Below are positions 7,679 to 18,300 of a DNA stretch of 41,906 nucleotides, in pieces. Location of the stretch: the NCBI GenBank assembly GCA_020853105.1, contig JADYZM010000037.1, positions 1 through 41,906 on the forward strand, given 5' to 3'. Both the position numbers and the translations under genes were made by a program. The notes beneath the pieces were generated by a model that saw only the letters and a program-made list of their open reading frames with translations, had not been told where the DNA came from and made no database searches. Within the stretch, counting starts at the first letter, position 1. Every line of letters begins with the position of its first letter. The DNA comes from Flavobacteriales bacterium. Its GTDB lineage: Bacteria > Bacteroidota > Bacteroidia > Flavobacteriales_E > Vicingaceae.

Positions 7679-9986
7679 TTTCGAGAAAAAAAAAGTTATT
7701 CAGTTTTTTTTAAAAATAACAAGTTTTATTCTGCTCTTTTTTTTGAGCCAAGATTTTTATTCCCAAAAAATAGGGTTAGTTATGAGCGGTGGAGGAGCCA
7801 GTGGGATTGCACATATCGGAGTAATTAAAGCATTAGAAGAAAATGGGATACCTATTGATTATATTACAGGAACCTCAATAGGAGCTGTTGTTGGTGCATT
7901 TTATGCCGCCGGATATTCCCCGGAAGAAATTGAAGTAATTTTTACTTCAAAGGAGTTTAAAAGATGGGCCACAGGTGAATTAGACAAGGATTACTCTTAT
8001 TTTTTTAAAGAACCTGAGGAAAATGCATCAATGGTAACGTTTAAATTGGCTACCGACACAATATGGGAGGCAAATTTACCGGCAAGTTTTGTGTCTTCAG
8101 AGTCTATAAACTTTGGATTAATGACCTATTTATCTGCTGCCGGGGCAATCTCAAAAAATAATTTTGATAGCCTTTTTGTTCCTTTTCGGTGTGTTGCATC
8201 AGATATAGTTTCAAAAAAGGAAATTGTATTTGATTCAGGAAAATTGGCTTTAGCAGTTAGGGCATCAATGGCTTATCCTTTATATATTAAACCGGTTTCT
8301 CATCAAAAAATGTTACTTTTTGATGGCGGAATTTATAACAATTTTCCTTCAGATGTAGTCTATAATGAATTTATGCCCGATTACATCATCGGAAGCAATG
8401 TTTCTTATAATTTTCCAATGCCCGATGAAGATAATGTTTTATCACAACTTAGAGCTGTTTTGGCAGTTGAAACCGATTATAGCATTCCCTGTGAAAATGG
8501 GATTATTATAAAACCCGATGCAGGTGATTATGCTACATTTAATTTTAATTACAACAAAGAATTGATACAGATTGGGTACAATGCTACCATGGCAGTGATT
8601 GATTCAATAAAAAACAACATCAATACATTCATCATTAAAGAAGCAGTCCAAAATCGAAGAAAATATTTTAGAGAAAAAGTACCGGAGTTAAAATTTAATA
8701 AAGTTTCTGTATCCGGCTTAACCAAAAATCAAAATCAATATGTAGAAAAATTGTTCAGTTTTAAAAAAGATACATTTATGATTGATGAAGCTGAACACGA
8801 ATTCACAAAAATTTTATCCGATAATAAAATAAAATCATTATACCCTGACGTTGAGTACAATGATAGTTTAAATAGTTTCACATTGAGTTTCAGAGCAAAA
8901 AAAGACAAAGATTTGTTTATTTCTTTTGGAGGTGTGATTTCATCTCGTCCTATTGATGAGGGTTTTGTTGGAATAAAATATAATATACTTGATAAGGCTG
9001 CATTTACAGCTTTGTTCAATACTTATTTTGGGCGACTTCACAATTCTATCTTAACAGGATTCAGAGTTGATTTTCCGGGAAAAATACCATTCTATACACA
9101 GTTAACATACAATTATGGAGTGTGGGATTATTTTAAAAGTAGTAATTTCTTTTTTGAAGATATTAAACCTTCATTTTTAGTAACTAATGACAGATTTATT
9201 AAGGCAGAGGCAGGTTTTCCGATTTTTTATAAAGGTAAGCTGGTGTTAGAATCCAGTGCCGGAGAATTGGTAAACGAATATTACCAAACAAAACATTTTT
9301 TGTCAACAGATACAACCGATAAGACCTATTTTGACAATGTAATTGTAGGGGCTCAACTAGAAAGAAATTCGCTGGACAAACCTCACTATGCCACATCAGG
9401 AAATTATTTTTCGATAAAATATAAATATATACAAGGAAAAGAAAAAACAATGTTGGGTTCTACCTCAAACGATACGCTTATTTATAAAAACAATTTGGAA
9501 TGGGGGCAAGTAGTTTTAAAATTTGACCAATATTTTAACAGTGAGAGAAGGGTTAAATTCGGATTTTCTGCAGAAGGTTCATACTCTGAGCAGCCTTTTT
9601 TTAGTAATTATTCAGCCTCCATACTATCCGCCCCCGCTTTTCAACCACTTCCTGAAACCAAAACCCTATTTCAACCAAATCTGAGAGCCTACATATATGT
9701 TGCAGCCGGAATAAAAAATATTTATTCCTTGTTCAAACGTTTTCAGTTAAGATTGGAGGCTTATGCTTTTCAACCTCACCAAACCATAATGGTTAATCCT
9801 GATAACACTGCAAAGCTTAGTCCTATTTGGTCAAATACCCAATATATTGCTTCAGCATCATTGGTTTATTATACTCCAATCGGACCACTAGCTTTAAATG
9901 CTAATTTCTATGACAAAACAGATGATCCGTGGAGCATCATGTTCCATTTTGGGTATATTATTTTTAACAAGAAAAGCTTAGATTAA
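7653..9986 (+). CDS. Patatin-like phospholipase fused to an outer-membrane beta-barrel
   Basis: 777 residues. After a hydrophobic export signal (about 15-37) comes a patatin domain with oxyanion motif SGGGASG, nucleophile elbow GTSIG (Ser75) and catalytic DGG (Asp224). A POTRA-like stretch follows (about 340-410: LKFNKVSVSGLTKNQNQYVE), then a BamA/TamA-type barrel to the C-terminus. This is the PlpD-like type V secretion layout, in which a lipase is delivered by its own barrel. The start is uncertain: no ATG precedes the patatin motif, and TTG at 7653 overlaps the previous gene by 26 bases. A rarer ATT codon at 7674 would also keep the signal peptide. The stop overlaps that of the convergent radical SAM gene. 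Confidence 0.85.
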   Translation: MTCTQKSINFEKKKVIQFFLKITSFILLFFLSQDFYSQKIGLVMSGGGASGIAHIGVIKALEENGIPIDYITGTSIGAVVGAFYAAGYSPEEIEVIFTSKEFKRWATGELDKDYSYFFKEPEENASMVTFKLATDTIWEANLPASFVSSESINFGLMTYLSAAGAISKNNFDSLFVPFRCVASDIVSKKEIVFDSGKLALAVRASMAYPLYIKPVSHQKMLLFDGGIYNNFPSDVVYNEFMPDYIIGSNVSYNFPMPDEDNVLSQLRAVLAVETDYSIPCENGIIIKPDAGDYATFNFNYNKELIQIGYNATMAVIDSIKNNINTFIIKEAVQNRRKYFREKVPELKFNKVSVSGLTKNQNQYVEKLFSFKKDTFMIDEAEHEFTKILSDNKIKSLYPDVEYNDSLNSFTLSFRAKKDKDLFISFGGVISSRPIDEGFVGIKYNILDKAAFTALFNTYFGRLHNSILTGFRVDFPGKIPFYTQLTYNYGVWDYFKSSNFFFEDIKPSFLVTNDRFIKAEAGFPIFYKGKLVLESSAGELVNEYYQTKHFLSTDTTDKTYFDNVIVGAQLERNSLDKPHYATSGNYFSIKYKYIQGKEKTMLGSTSNDTLIYKNNLEWGQVVLKFDQYFNSERRVKFGFSAEGSYSEQPFFSNYSASILSAPAFQPLPETKTLFQPNLRAYIYVAAGIKNIYSLFKRFQLRLEAYAFQPHQTIMVNPDNTAKLSPIWSNTQYIASASLVYYTPIGPLALNANFYDKTDDPWSIMFHFGYIIFNKKSLD

Positions 9987-11008
9987 AAAGTATCGCAGTT
10001 TTTACACAAATCGATTTGTGATTTTTTGCGTTTAAACATTAGTTCTAGCCAATTGGTTCGAAGTTTTGAATTATAAATATCAAAAAGATTGTCCTTTTGA
10101 ATATTACCAACAACTCCTTTAGAGTTCAAATCAACACAACAAACAGTAATATCGCCATTTGGCAATAAAACAAGCTGATGCATCATCAACCCACAACCAA
10201 TTTTATGAGGTTTGTTTTTGCTGTTTGATGAATCACCATCAATATTTACTTCGCCAGCCCACGTGTGAGGGTGTCGAAGCTCATACCTGTCAACCATATT
10301 TAAAACTTCAACAAACTGAGAATCCATCCAATCTGTTTTTAATGGGTTTATAGGATCTATTACAGAAATTATGTTTGTTTTAATTTTACTTCCTCGTTTT
10401 TTATTCTCGTCGCAGAAAAACTTGATATTCGAATAAAACTGTTCCCATTTAGCTCGAATTCGCATTTCTTCAAATCGGGCTGGACTACCTCCATCCATAC
10501 TGAATTCCATAATATCCACCACTTCGCTGTCTAACACTTCAATAGCTTTTTTCTCATTAAGAGGAGTTCCGTTGGTGAGCAACTGAACTTTTGGAAAACG
10601 AAGCCCTTGTTTTTGAGTATTATCTTTATGTTTTTTTATTATTCCCAATAGCACTCCAACTTCGGGGTGAAGAAGAGTTTCACCTGCATTATGAAGATGA
10701 ATTACTTCAACCTTTCTAAATCGTCTGTCAGTAGTTAAGTCGGTTAAAAATTTATCAAGTAATTCTGGAGACATTCTAACTTTTGGCTTTTCATGGTCTA
10801 AAGAACAAAAAGCACATCGCAGATTACAATAACTAATAAACTCGATATTGATTTCACGTGTTGTTGCAGTAGATGTTATTAATTTCCATTTGTAATAAAA
10901 CAGATAATTTTTCACAAAAAACATTCCTTGAATAAACTCAAGAACTTTCCATAAAAAAGTACCTTTGTTTAAGTTTCGAACGAAGAAATCTCTTGCAGCA
11001 ATTAGCAT
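9983..11008 (-). CDS. Radical SAM/SPASM domain protein
   Basis: 341 residues. The radical SAM cluster motif CNLRCAFC (Cys61, Cys65, Cys68) follows EINIEFISY. A SPASM-type C-terminus holds a GCG, ITVCCVD, a VVGN-IQKDNLFDIYNSK block and a terminal CKNC (Cys335, Cys338), which would bind auxiliary iron-sulfur clusters. Members modify peptides or small molecules, or act as anaerobic sulfatase maturases. No peptide precursor gene lies nearby, so the substrate is unknown. The gene has its own promoter upstream and converges on the patatin gene with overlapping stop codons. Confidence 0.85.
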   Translation of the reverse strand: MLIAARDFFVRNLNKGTFLWKVLEFIQGMFFVKNYLFYYKWKLITSTATTREINIEFISYCNLRCAFCSLDHEKPKVRMSPELLDKFLTDLTTDRRFRKVEVIHLHNAGETLLHPEVGVLLGIIKKHKDNTQKQGLRFPKVQLLTNGTPLNEKKAIEVLDSEVVDIMEFSMDGGSPARFEEMRIRAKWEQFYSNIKFFCDENKKRGSKIKTNIISVIDPINPLKTDWMDSQFVEVLNMVDRYELRHPHTWAGEVNIDGDSSNSKNKPHKIGCGLMMHQLVLLPNGDITVCCVDLNSKGVVGNIQKDNLFDIYNSKLRTNWLELMFKRKKSQIDLCKNCDTF

Positions 11009-11045
11009 CTTAAATTTGTTTTATACAGCTAATGAAAAATTTTAA

Positions 11046-11074
11046 CAAAATTACCAATAAATACGGGTAATCAA
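11046..11074 (-). promoter_or_regulatory. Promoter of the radical SAM gene
   Basis: On the - strand, TTG at 11074-11072 is followed after 18 bases by TAATTTTG (11053-11046), an exact TAnnTTTG match. The start codon at 11008 is about 38 bases downstream. Confidence 0.5.
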
Positions 11075-11162
11075 CTTTTCCGAAAAAAAAGTTGGAAAAT
11101 CTTAGATGGTCGGTTGTCCACGAGTCAAAACAGAAAGAATAAATAAAAATTTCAAACTAAGT

Positions 11163-11192
11163 TTGTGAGTAATAAAAAAAAGTCTATTTTTG
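11163..11192 (+). promoter_or_regulatory. Promoter of rpmH
   Basis: TTG (11163-11165), a 19-base spacer and TATTTTTG (11185-11192) match the Bacteroidota housekeeping promoter in both elements and spacing. The rpmH ATG follows 36 bases later, fitting a short leader. Confidence 0.7.
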
Positions 11193-11227
11193 CAATCCAA
11201 TTTTTGAGAAAGTAAAAATAAAAAGCA

Positions 11228-11386
11228 ATGAAAAGGACATTTCAACCATCAGTAAGAAAAAGAAGAAACAAACACGGTTTCAGAAGTAGAATGGAAACAG
11301 CTAACGGTAGAAAAGTTTTAGCAAGAAGAAGAGCTAAAGGTAGAAAGAAACTATCGGTGTCAGATGAATTCAGACACAGAAAGTAA
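11228..11386 (+). CDS. rpmH: 50S ribosomal protein L34
   Basis: 52 residues: starts [18 protein letters not shown] and ends [11 protein letters not shown], with the basic core [16 protein letters not shown]. It is a small structural protein of the large ribosomal subunit that binds 23S rRNA. Length and sequence are fully typical. In many bacteria rpmH sits beside dnaA, rnpA and yidC; here it is a single gene flanked by a radical SAM gene and carB, as is common in Bacteroidota. It has its own promoter and a strong terminator. Confidence 0.97.
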   Translation: MKRTFQPSVRKRRNKHGFRSRMETANGRKVLARRRAKGRKKLSVSDEFRHRK

Positions 11387-11401
11387 TTATATAGGTTAAG
11401 T

Positions 11402-11433
11402 AAAAAAGGGAAGCAAAAGCTTCCCTTTTTTTT
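11402..11433 (+). terminator. Intrinsic terminator of rpmH
   Basis: AAAAAAGGGAAGC (11402-11414) pairs perfectly with GCTTCCCTTTTTT (11419-11431) around an AAAA loop, and a run of T follows. It lies 16 bases behind the rpmH stop. Confidence 0.9.
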
Positions 11434-11529
11434 GAACAAAAAGTTGATTTTTGTTGAAAAGTTAACCGGTCAAAATAGTCGTATTTAAACTAACTTCGCA
11501 AGAATTTTTGTACAAAAAAATCACATCTC

Positions 11530-14349
11530 ATGCCAAAAGATAACAATATAAAGCACGTTTTAATAATAGGAAGCGGACCAATAGTAATAGGTCAGGCTTG
11601 TGAGTTTGATTATTCCGGTTCTCAAGCATCTAGGTCATTAAGAAATGAGGGGATAATTGTTAGTTTGATTAACTCAAACCCGGCAACAATTATGACTGAT
11701 GAAGTAACAGCTGACAATATATATTTGCTACCTCTTGAAAGCTCTTCAATTATTCAAATTTTAGAAGAACATCCTGATATTGACGCGGTTTTACCTTCAA
11801 TGGGAGGTCAAACAGCGCTTAATTTGGCTATGGAATGTGATAAAATGGGTATTTGGGAAGAGTATAATGTTAAAATGATTGGTGTTGACACTCATGCAAT
11901 TGATGTAACTGAAGATAGAGAACTGTTTAGACAAAAGATGGAAGAGATTGACATTCCAATGGCACCTTCAGAGACAGCAAAATCATATTTAGATGGAAAA
12001 GAAATAGCACAGCGAATCGGATTTCCTTTGGTTATCAGACCATCATTTACATTAGGCGGAACAGGCGGAGCTGTAATATATAATCCTGATGATTTTGAAG
12101 ATGCTTTACACAGAGGTTTAGATGCTTCACCCATTCATGAAGTAATGATAGACAAAGCGGTTATTGGATGGAAAGAATATGAATTGGAATTGCTTAGAGA
12201 TAAAAACGACAATGTTGTAATTATCTGTTCTATTGAAAATTTTGATCCAATGGGTATTCATACAGGAGATTCAATTACTGTTGCCCCTGCTATGACACTT
12301 TCTGATACCACATTTCAGAAAATGCGAAACATGGCTATTAAAATGATTCGCTCCATTGGAAATTTTTCGGGAGGTTGCAATGTTCAATTTGCTGTAAGTA
12401 ATGATGAAAAAGAAGAAATTATAGCAATTGAAATAAATCCAAGAGTATCTCGCTCTTCAGCCCTTGCTTCAAAAGCAACAGGATATCCGATAGCAAAAAT
12501 TGCTTCTAAATTGGCAATAGGATACACTCTTGACGAATTGAAAAATCCTATTACAGGAACAACATCAGCTCTATTTGAGCCAACTTTAGATTATGTAATT
12601 GTTAAAATACCTCGTTTTAATTTTGATAAATTCAAAGGAGCAGACCGCAGATTAGGATTCTCAATGAAGTCTGTTGGAGAAGTTATGGGAATAGGACGAT
12701 CATTTCAAGAAGCACTTCAAAAAGCATGTCAAAGTTTAGAAATTAGTAGAAACGGTTTAGGTGCAGACGGTAAAGAAATTACCAATCAAGACCAAATACT
12801 TAAAAGTCTTGAAAATCCAAGTTGGGATAGGCTTTTTCATGTCTATGATGCTATCAAACTTGGAATTCCGTTCAAAACAATTTATGAAAAAACAAAAATT
12901 GACTATTGGTTTTTAAGACAAATTGAAGAACTCATTAAAATCGAGAAGAAAATTCAAAATTACACCCTTCAAACCATTCCAAAAGAGCTGATGTTTGAAG
13001 CCAAACAGAAAGGCTATGCCGATAGACAAGTTGCCCATCTGTTAAAATGTTTGGAAAGTGAGGTTTACAACAAACGAAACGAAATGAACATTAAAAGGGT
13101 GTATAAATTAGTTGATACTTGTGCAGCCGAATTTCCGGCTCAAACACCCTATTATTATTCTACTTTTGAGTCAGAAAACGAATCTATTGTTTCTGATAGA
13201 AAAAAAGTGGTTGTTTTAGGCTCAGGACCAAACAGAATAGGGCAGGGGATAGAGTTTGATTATAGCTGTGTTCATGGAGTTATGGCTGCAAAAGAATGTG
13301 GATATGAAACCATCATGATAAATTGCAATCCAGAAACTGTTTCCACAGATTCAGATACAGCAGATAAATTGTATTTTGAACCAGTTTTTTGGGAGCATAT
13401 CTACGATATCATCCTTCATGAGAAGCCTGAAGGTGTAATTGTTCAGTTGGGCGGACAAACCGCATTGAAACTGGCAGAAAAATTAGAAAAATACGGTATT
13501 AAAATATTAGGAACATCATTTGAGGCACTTGATATTGCTGAAGACCGAGGACGGTTCTCAAAAGTATTGGAAGAATTGAAAATTCCATTTCCAAAATATG
13601 GAGTTGTTGAAAGTGCAGAACAAGCCATACAACTCTCTAGAGAATTAGGATTTCCATTATTAGTACGCCCATCATACGTATTGGGTGGACAAAAAATGAA
13701 AATTGTAATCAATGAAGAGGAACTTGAACACCATGTAGTTGATATTTTAAAAGCAATGCCAAACAATCAAATTTTGTTAGACCATTTTCTTGGCGGGGCT
13801 ATTGAAGCAGAATCTGACGCTATCTGCGATGGCAAAGACACCTACATTATTGGAATTATGCAACACATTGAACCAGCGGGTATTCATTCGGGTGATTCAT
13901 ATGCTGTGTTGCCACCATACAATTTGGGCGATTTAATAATTACTCAAATAGAAGAAATTACCAAAAAAATTGCTGTGGCATTAAAAACGGTTGGACTTAT
14001 TAATGTTCAGTATGCAATCAAAGATGATGTAGTCTATGTAATTGAAGCAAACCCAAGAGCATCTAGAACAGTTCCGTTTATTGCAAAAGCATATCGAGAA
14101 TCGTATGTAAAATATGCAACAAAAGTGATGCTTGGTCAAAATAAAGTGAACGATTTTACTTTTAATCCATACAAAAAGGGGTATGCAATCAAAATTCCTG
14201 TGTTTTCATTCAGTAAGTTTCCAGATGTAAACAAAGAATTAGGTCCCGAAATGAAATCAACGGGAGAAGCAATTTATTTTATTGATTCATTAAAAGATAA
14301 GTTTTTCAGAGAAATTTATGCTGTGAGAAACCTCTATTTGAGTAGATAA
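11530..14349 (+). CDS. carB: Carbamoyl-phosphate synthase large subunit, lacking the allosteric domain
   Basis: 939 residues. With CarA it makes carbamoyl phosphate from bicarbonate, glutamine nitrogen and two ATP, for pyrimidine and arginine synthesis. Two homologous halves are visible: GSGPIVIGQACEFDYSGSQA with an ATP-grasp domain ending IAIEINPRVSRSSALASK, and GSGPNRIGQGIEFDYS with ATP-grasp ending VIEANPRASRTVPF. The protein stops shortly after the second ATP-grasp (FFREIYAVRNLYLSR), so the C-terminal MGS-like regulatory domain of the ~1,073-residue E. coli enzyme is absent. To my knowledge ~940-950 residues is normal for Bacteroidota. carA is not in the window. A weak TAACTTCG lies at 11491. 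Confidence 0.96.
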   Translation: MPKDNNIKHVLIIGSGPIVIGQACEFDYSGSQASRSLRNEGIIVSLINSNPATIMTDEVTADNIYLLPLESSSIIQILEEHPDIDAVLPSMGGQTALNLAMECDKMGIWEEYNVKMIGVDTHAIDVTEDRELFRQKMEEIDIPMAPSETAKSYLDGKEIAQRIGFPLVIRPSFTLGGTGGAVIYNPDDFEDALHRGLDASPIHEVMIDKAVIGWKEYELELLRDKNDNVVIICSIENFDPMGIHTGDSITVAPAMTLSDTTFQKMRNMAIKMIRSIGNFSGGCNVQFAVSNDEKEEIIAIEINPRVSRSSALASKATGYPIAKIASKLAIGYTLDELKNPITGTTSALFEPTLDYVIVKIPRFNFDKFKGADRRLGFSMKSVGEVMGIGRSFQEALQKACQSLEISRNGLGADGKEITNQDQILKSLENPSWDRLFHVYDAIKLGIPFKTIYEKTKIDYWFLRQIEELIKIEKKIQNYTLQTIPKELMFEAKQKGYADRQVAHLLKCLESEVYNKRNEMNIKRVYKLVDTCAAEFPAQTPYYYSTFESENESIVSDRKKVVVLGSGPNRIGQGIEFDYSCVHGVMAAKECGYETIMINCNPETVSTDSDTADKLYFEPVFWEHIYDIILHEKPEGVIVQLGGQTALKLAEKLEKYGIKILGTSFEALDIAEDRGRFSKVLEELKIPFPKYGVVESAEQAIQLSRELGFPLLVRPSYVLGGQKMKIVINEEELEHHVVDILKAMPNNQILLDHFLGGAIEAESDAICDGKDTYIIGIMQHIEPAGIHSGDSYAVLPPYNLGDLIITQIEEITKKIAVALKTVGLINVQYAIKDDVVYVIEANPRASRTVPFIAKAYRESYVKYATKVMLGQNKVNDFTFNPYKKGYAIKIPVFSFSKFPDVNKELGPEMKSTGEAIYFIDSLKDKFFREIYAVRNLYLSR

Positions 14350-14355
14350 ACGTTT

Positions 14356-14631
14356 ATGCAGTTGATTCGAACCATAGCTATAATTTTGATTGTTTATTAC
14401 AGCTTTAAAATTCTGTTTCGAGTATTTTTTCCATTATTAATAGCGTATTGGGCAAATAAAAAGATGCAACAATTTGGGCATCAACAACAAAACAACTTTT
14501 CCTCACAAGAAGAGGCTAAACGCTTTGCAAAACAAAAAGAAGGGGAAGTGAAAATACAATCTCATTCAAAATCAAATAACTCAAATTCTGATAATTTGGG
14601 TGAATATGTTGACTATGAGGAAGTAAAATAA
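14356..14631 (+). CDS. DUF4834-type small membrane protein
   Basis: 91 residues. One N-terminal transmembrane helix (IRTIAIILIVYYSFKILF) continues into FFPLLIAYWANKKMQ, followed by a polar tail ending LGEYVDYEEVK. This is the pattern of DUF4834, a Bacteroidota-specific family of unknown role that often follows carB. Here it starts six bases after the carB stop, so it is very likely co-transcribed. It ends two bases before the convergent methyltransferase gene. Confidence 0.75.
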   Translation: MQLIRTIAIILIVYYSFKILFRVFFPLLIAYWANKKMQQFGHQQQNNFSSQEEAKRFAKQKEGEVKIQSHSKSNNSNSDNLGEYVDYEEVK

Positions 14632-14633
14632 TT

Positions 14634-15248
14634 TTATTTTCGTTCCATACAGCAAAATATAAAATTTTGATAGGTTTCAAAAGGAGTTGTATGGTCTTTA
14701 TAAAAACTAAAATTTTCTTTAAACTTTGACTCAAAAACTTTACACAGAGTTTGTTGAGAATATTGTTTAATATCTAGATTGCTGCATTTTTTAGGTCCCG
14801 TTTCGGAGAAAGTTCCAATAAAGAGAAATCTACTTACAAAAGCATTTACAATTGAAACATACTTTTTGATTTGAGCTTCTTCTGTTAGAAAATGAAAGGT
14901 AGCTCTGTCGTGCCAAAAATCATATTTTGTTGTAGGAGTAAACTCAGTAATATCACATACAATCCAGTTTATCTGATTGGCTTTATTTCCAAGTCTTATT
15001 TTTGCTCTTTCTATTGCTTTTTCAGAGATATCTAATACGCTAATATTATTGAATCCTAGTTCTAACAAGTAATCAACCAGTGAGCTATCACCACCGCCAA
15101 CATCAATTATTTTAGCATTCTTATCTAAATTTAATTTACTGATAGTTTCTAATGAAACAATTGGTTTTTGTTGTGTCCAACTTACTTGGTCGGGTGCTTT
15201 AGTGCTGTATATTGTGTTCCAATGATCTTTAGCTGATTGTTGAGTCAT
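14634..15248 (-). CDS. Class I SAM-dependent methyltransferase
   Basis: 204 residues. It opens with HWNTIYSTKAPDQVSWTQ. The SAM-binding motif I is IIDVGGGDSSLVDYLLELG, followed by ISVLDISEKAIERAKIR (acidic end of beta-2), the ITEFTPTTKYDFWHDRA motif and a small substrate lid. It resembles the thiopurine/tellurite-type methyltransferases of Bacteroidota. No partner genes indicate a substrate. It has its own promoter and converges on the DUF4834-type gene. Confidence 0.82.
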   Translation of the reverse strand: MTQQSAKDHWNTIYSTKAPDQVSWTQQKPIVSLETISKLNLDKNAKIIDVGGGDSSLVDYLLELGFNNISVLDISEKAIERAKIRLGNKANQINWIVCDITEFTPTTKYDFWHDRATFHFLTEEAQIKKYVSIVNAFVSRFLFIGTFSETGPKKCSNLDIKQYSQQTLCKVFESKFKENFSFYKDHTTPFETYQNFIFCCMERK

Positions 15249-15274
15249 TTGGTAGTTTTAAAGTATTGTATTTC

Positions 15275-15303
15275 CAAATTTAGGAAACAAAAAGAAAAAA
15301 CAA
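15275..15303 (-). promoter_or_regulatory. Promoter of the methyltransferase gene
   Basis: On the - strand TTG (15303-15301), 18 bases, then TAAATTTG (15282-15275), an exact TAnnTTTG match. The ATG at 15248 lies about 27 bases downstream. The TTG overlaps the foot of the czc operon terminator. Confidence 0.5.
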
Positions 15304-15332
15304 AAGCTGTGAGTTTATTCACAGCTTTTGTC
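15281..15332 (-). terminator. Terminator of the czc operon
   Basis: A perfect 12-bp stem, CAAAAGCTGTGA (15301-15312) with TCACAGCTTTTG (15319-15330), has a six-base loop. Read on the - strand it is followed by a T-rich run (TTTTTTCTTTTTG), so it stops transcription coming from czcA, whose stop is about 40 bases upstream. Confidence 0.85.
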
Positions 15333-15371
15333 ATAAATGATACACCTAAATTAAAAATTAAAACTAAATCA

Positions 15372-18300
15372 TTATTTTTTTTTGTTTTTATAAGCGATTT
15401 CAAAAACCAACGGGAAAATGAGTAATGTTAAAATTGTTGCACTAATAATTCCACCAATAACAACAATTGCAAGTGGTTTTTGAGTTTCGGAACCAATACC
15501 TGTTGATAATGCAGCAGGAATTAGCCCGATTGCTGCCATAAGAGCTGTCATTACAACAGGTCTGGTACGCTCTTTTACACCTTCAAAAATGGCATCTTTT
15601 AATTTTAAACCTGCTGCTATGTTCTTTTTAAAAACAGAAATCAGAATTACTCCATTTTGAATACATAAGCCAAACAAAGCTATAAATCCTATACCGGCAG
15701 ATATACTGAAAATTGTTCCTGAAACATGTAGGGCTAAAATACCACCAATCAATGCAAAAGGTACATTTACCAATACTAACCCTGCATCTTTAGAATTTCC
15801 AAAAGCAATGAACAACAATACAAAAATCATGATTAAACAAATTGGAACAACTTCAGTTAATCGTTTTTGTGCTCTTACTTGGTTTTCAAATTCTCCGCTC
15901 CATACAACATTGTATCCTTTTGGCATAGAAACTTGCGTATTAACTTTTTCTTGGGCTTCAGCTATTGTACTGCCCAAATCACGCTCTCGGATAGAGAATT
16001 TTATTGCAATAAACCGCTTGTTATTGTCTCTATAAATGAATGCAGGACCGGTTACTGTTTTTATTTCGGCAATTTCTTTTAATGGAACAATATTTCCTTT
16101 TAGAGATGGAACTTTTAAATTTTCAATCTCTTTTGGGGACTGTCGATACTCTTTTTCGTAACGAACTCTTACATCAAACTTCTTTTCGCTTTCAAAAAAT
16201 TTGGTAGCAGTTTTTCCGCCAATAGCCATTTCAATCACAGCTTCAGCATCGGCAATAGTTATTCCGTATGCAGCCATTTTCTTTTGGTTTAGAATTATAC
16301 TCAATTCGGGCTGTCCGATATTTCTTAAAATACCCAAGTCTTTTACCCCATGAACTTCTTTTAGAATTGCTGCAATTGAATCTGCTTTTTCGTTTATCAC
16401 TTCCAGATTATCTCCAAAAATTTTAACTGCCAGCGATGCGTTAATTCCGGCAACTGCTTCAGCAACGTTGTCAATGATGGGTTGTGAGTAATTGTATATT
16501 ATACCCGGATATTGGCGAAGTTTCTCATCCATTTCTTCAATCAACTGCTCTGTGGTTATTTTTCTATTCCATTTTTTCTTAGGTTTTAAATTAACCTGAC
16601 ACTGTACATAAAAGAATCCTGAAGGGTCTTTTCCATCGTTTGAGCGACCAATTTGGGATAAAACCGATTCTACTTCATCAAATTCATTTAATTTTTCTCT
16701 AAAAATATGTACAAACTTTGATGTTTCATTTATAGAAGTACTCATGGGAAGTTTTGCCTCCACCCAGAGGGCACCTTCATTTAGGGTAGGTAAAAATTCT
16801 GAACCTAAAAATTTGAATGAACCCATAGTTGCAACTAATACAACACCTGTTATAATAAAACTGAGTTTTTTCTTTGAATAAGTTGCTGAAAACCCTTTGG
16901 AAACAATGCGGTTGAAGAAGTCAACCACAGGATTACGTTTTTCTTGAACATCTTTTTTTAGCAATACACTTGACAATACAGGGATAAGTGTTAGCGTGAA
17001 TAATAAAGCACCTAACAATGCAAACCCTAATGTATATGCCAGAGGTGAAAATAATTTTCCTTCAACTTTTTCAAATGAGAAAATGGGTATTAAGCTGGTA
17101 ATGATAATGAGTTTTGAAAAAAAAATGGCTTTACCCAATTCAGTACTTGATTTCTTAACTAATCCAAGTTTTGAAAGCCTGTTGAATTTTGGCATTCCGA
17201 CTAAATGAGCTTTGTGTGCCAATAGTACAAACAACCCTTCAACCATGACGACCGCACCATCAATAATTATCCCGAAATCTATGGCTCCCATGGATAGGAG
17301 ATTAGCAGACATTCCCTTTAATTTTAAGCACATAAAAGCAAAGAGCAATGAAAGTGGAATTACAATAGAAACAATTAGTGTACTTCGCCAGTCTAGCATG
17401 AAAATGAAAACAATAATTGTAACTAGCAATATTCCTTCAACTAAGTTTGTGAGCACTGTATTTCTACAATAGGTCATCAAATTATCTCTATCGTAGAAAG
17501 TTTCCATTTTTATATCCGAAGGTAATATTTGGGTGTTGATTTCTTCAATCTTTTCTTTTACACTCGCTAATACTTGTGAAGGATTCTCACCTTTTCTCAT
17601 GACAACAATTCCTTCAACCACATCGTCATTTTCATCTAAACCAACCTGACCCACACGAGGCATCGTGCCTTCAAGAACAGTGGCAACGTTTTTTACTAAA
17701 ATGGGCACGTCATTTTCAGTTTTGATTAAAACAGATTCAATATCTTCTATACTTTGTAAAAGACCAACACCTCTCACCACATAAGCTTGTCCATTTTTCT
17801 CAATAACATCACCACCAACATTTATGTTACTATTAGATATTGCTCCAAAAACCTCTAAAGGCGTTATGTCGTATTTTGCAAGTTGAAGAGGGTTAACATT
17901 TACCTCAAAAATTTTTCTGGCTCCACCAAATGAAACTATATCGGCAACACCGGGAACAGAACGTAGTTGGCGGTCAATTACCCATTCTTGCCATACCAAC
18001 AAATCTGTAGATTTTCTGTCGCTTTTTAAGGTATATCTAAAAATTTCTCCGGTGGGTCCAAATGGTGGCTGTACGTCTGGGTCAACACCTTCAGGAAGGT
18101 TTACATTTCTAAGTAAATTATTTACTTGTTGCCGAGCGAAAAAATCTTCAACATCATCTTCAAAAATGATTTTTATAACAGAAAGTCCGAACATTGAAAT
18201 GGAACGTATGCTTGTTTTCCGTTGAACGCTGTTCATGGCTACTTCAATGGGTATGCTCACAAATCTTTCAACTTCTTCAGCACTACGTCCGTTCCATTCC

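Noticed and set aside
11072..11094. CAACTTTT...AAAAGTTG hairpin between the radical SAM gene and rpmH, as a terminator
   Set aside because: It lies upstream of both divergent genes, has no gene to terminate, and its left arm contains the -33 element of the radical SAM promoter.
11242..11439. Open frame antisense to rpmH
   Set aside because: It mirrors the basic rpmH codons and the terminator; no start signal or family pattern.
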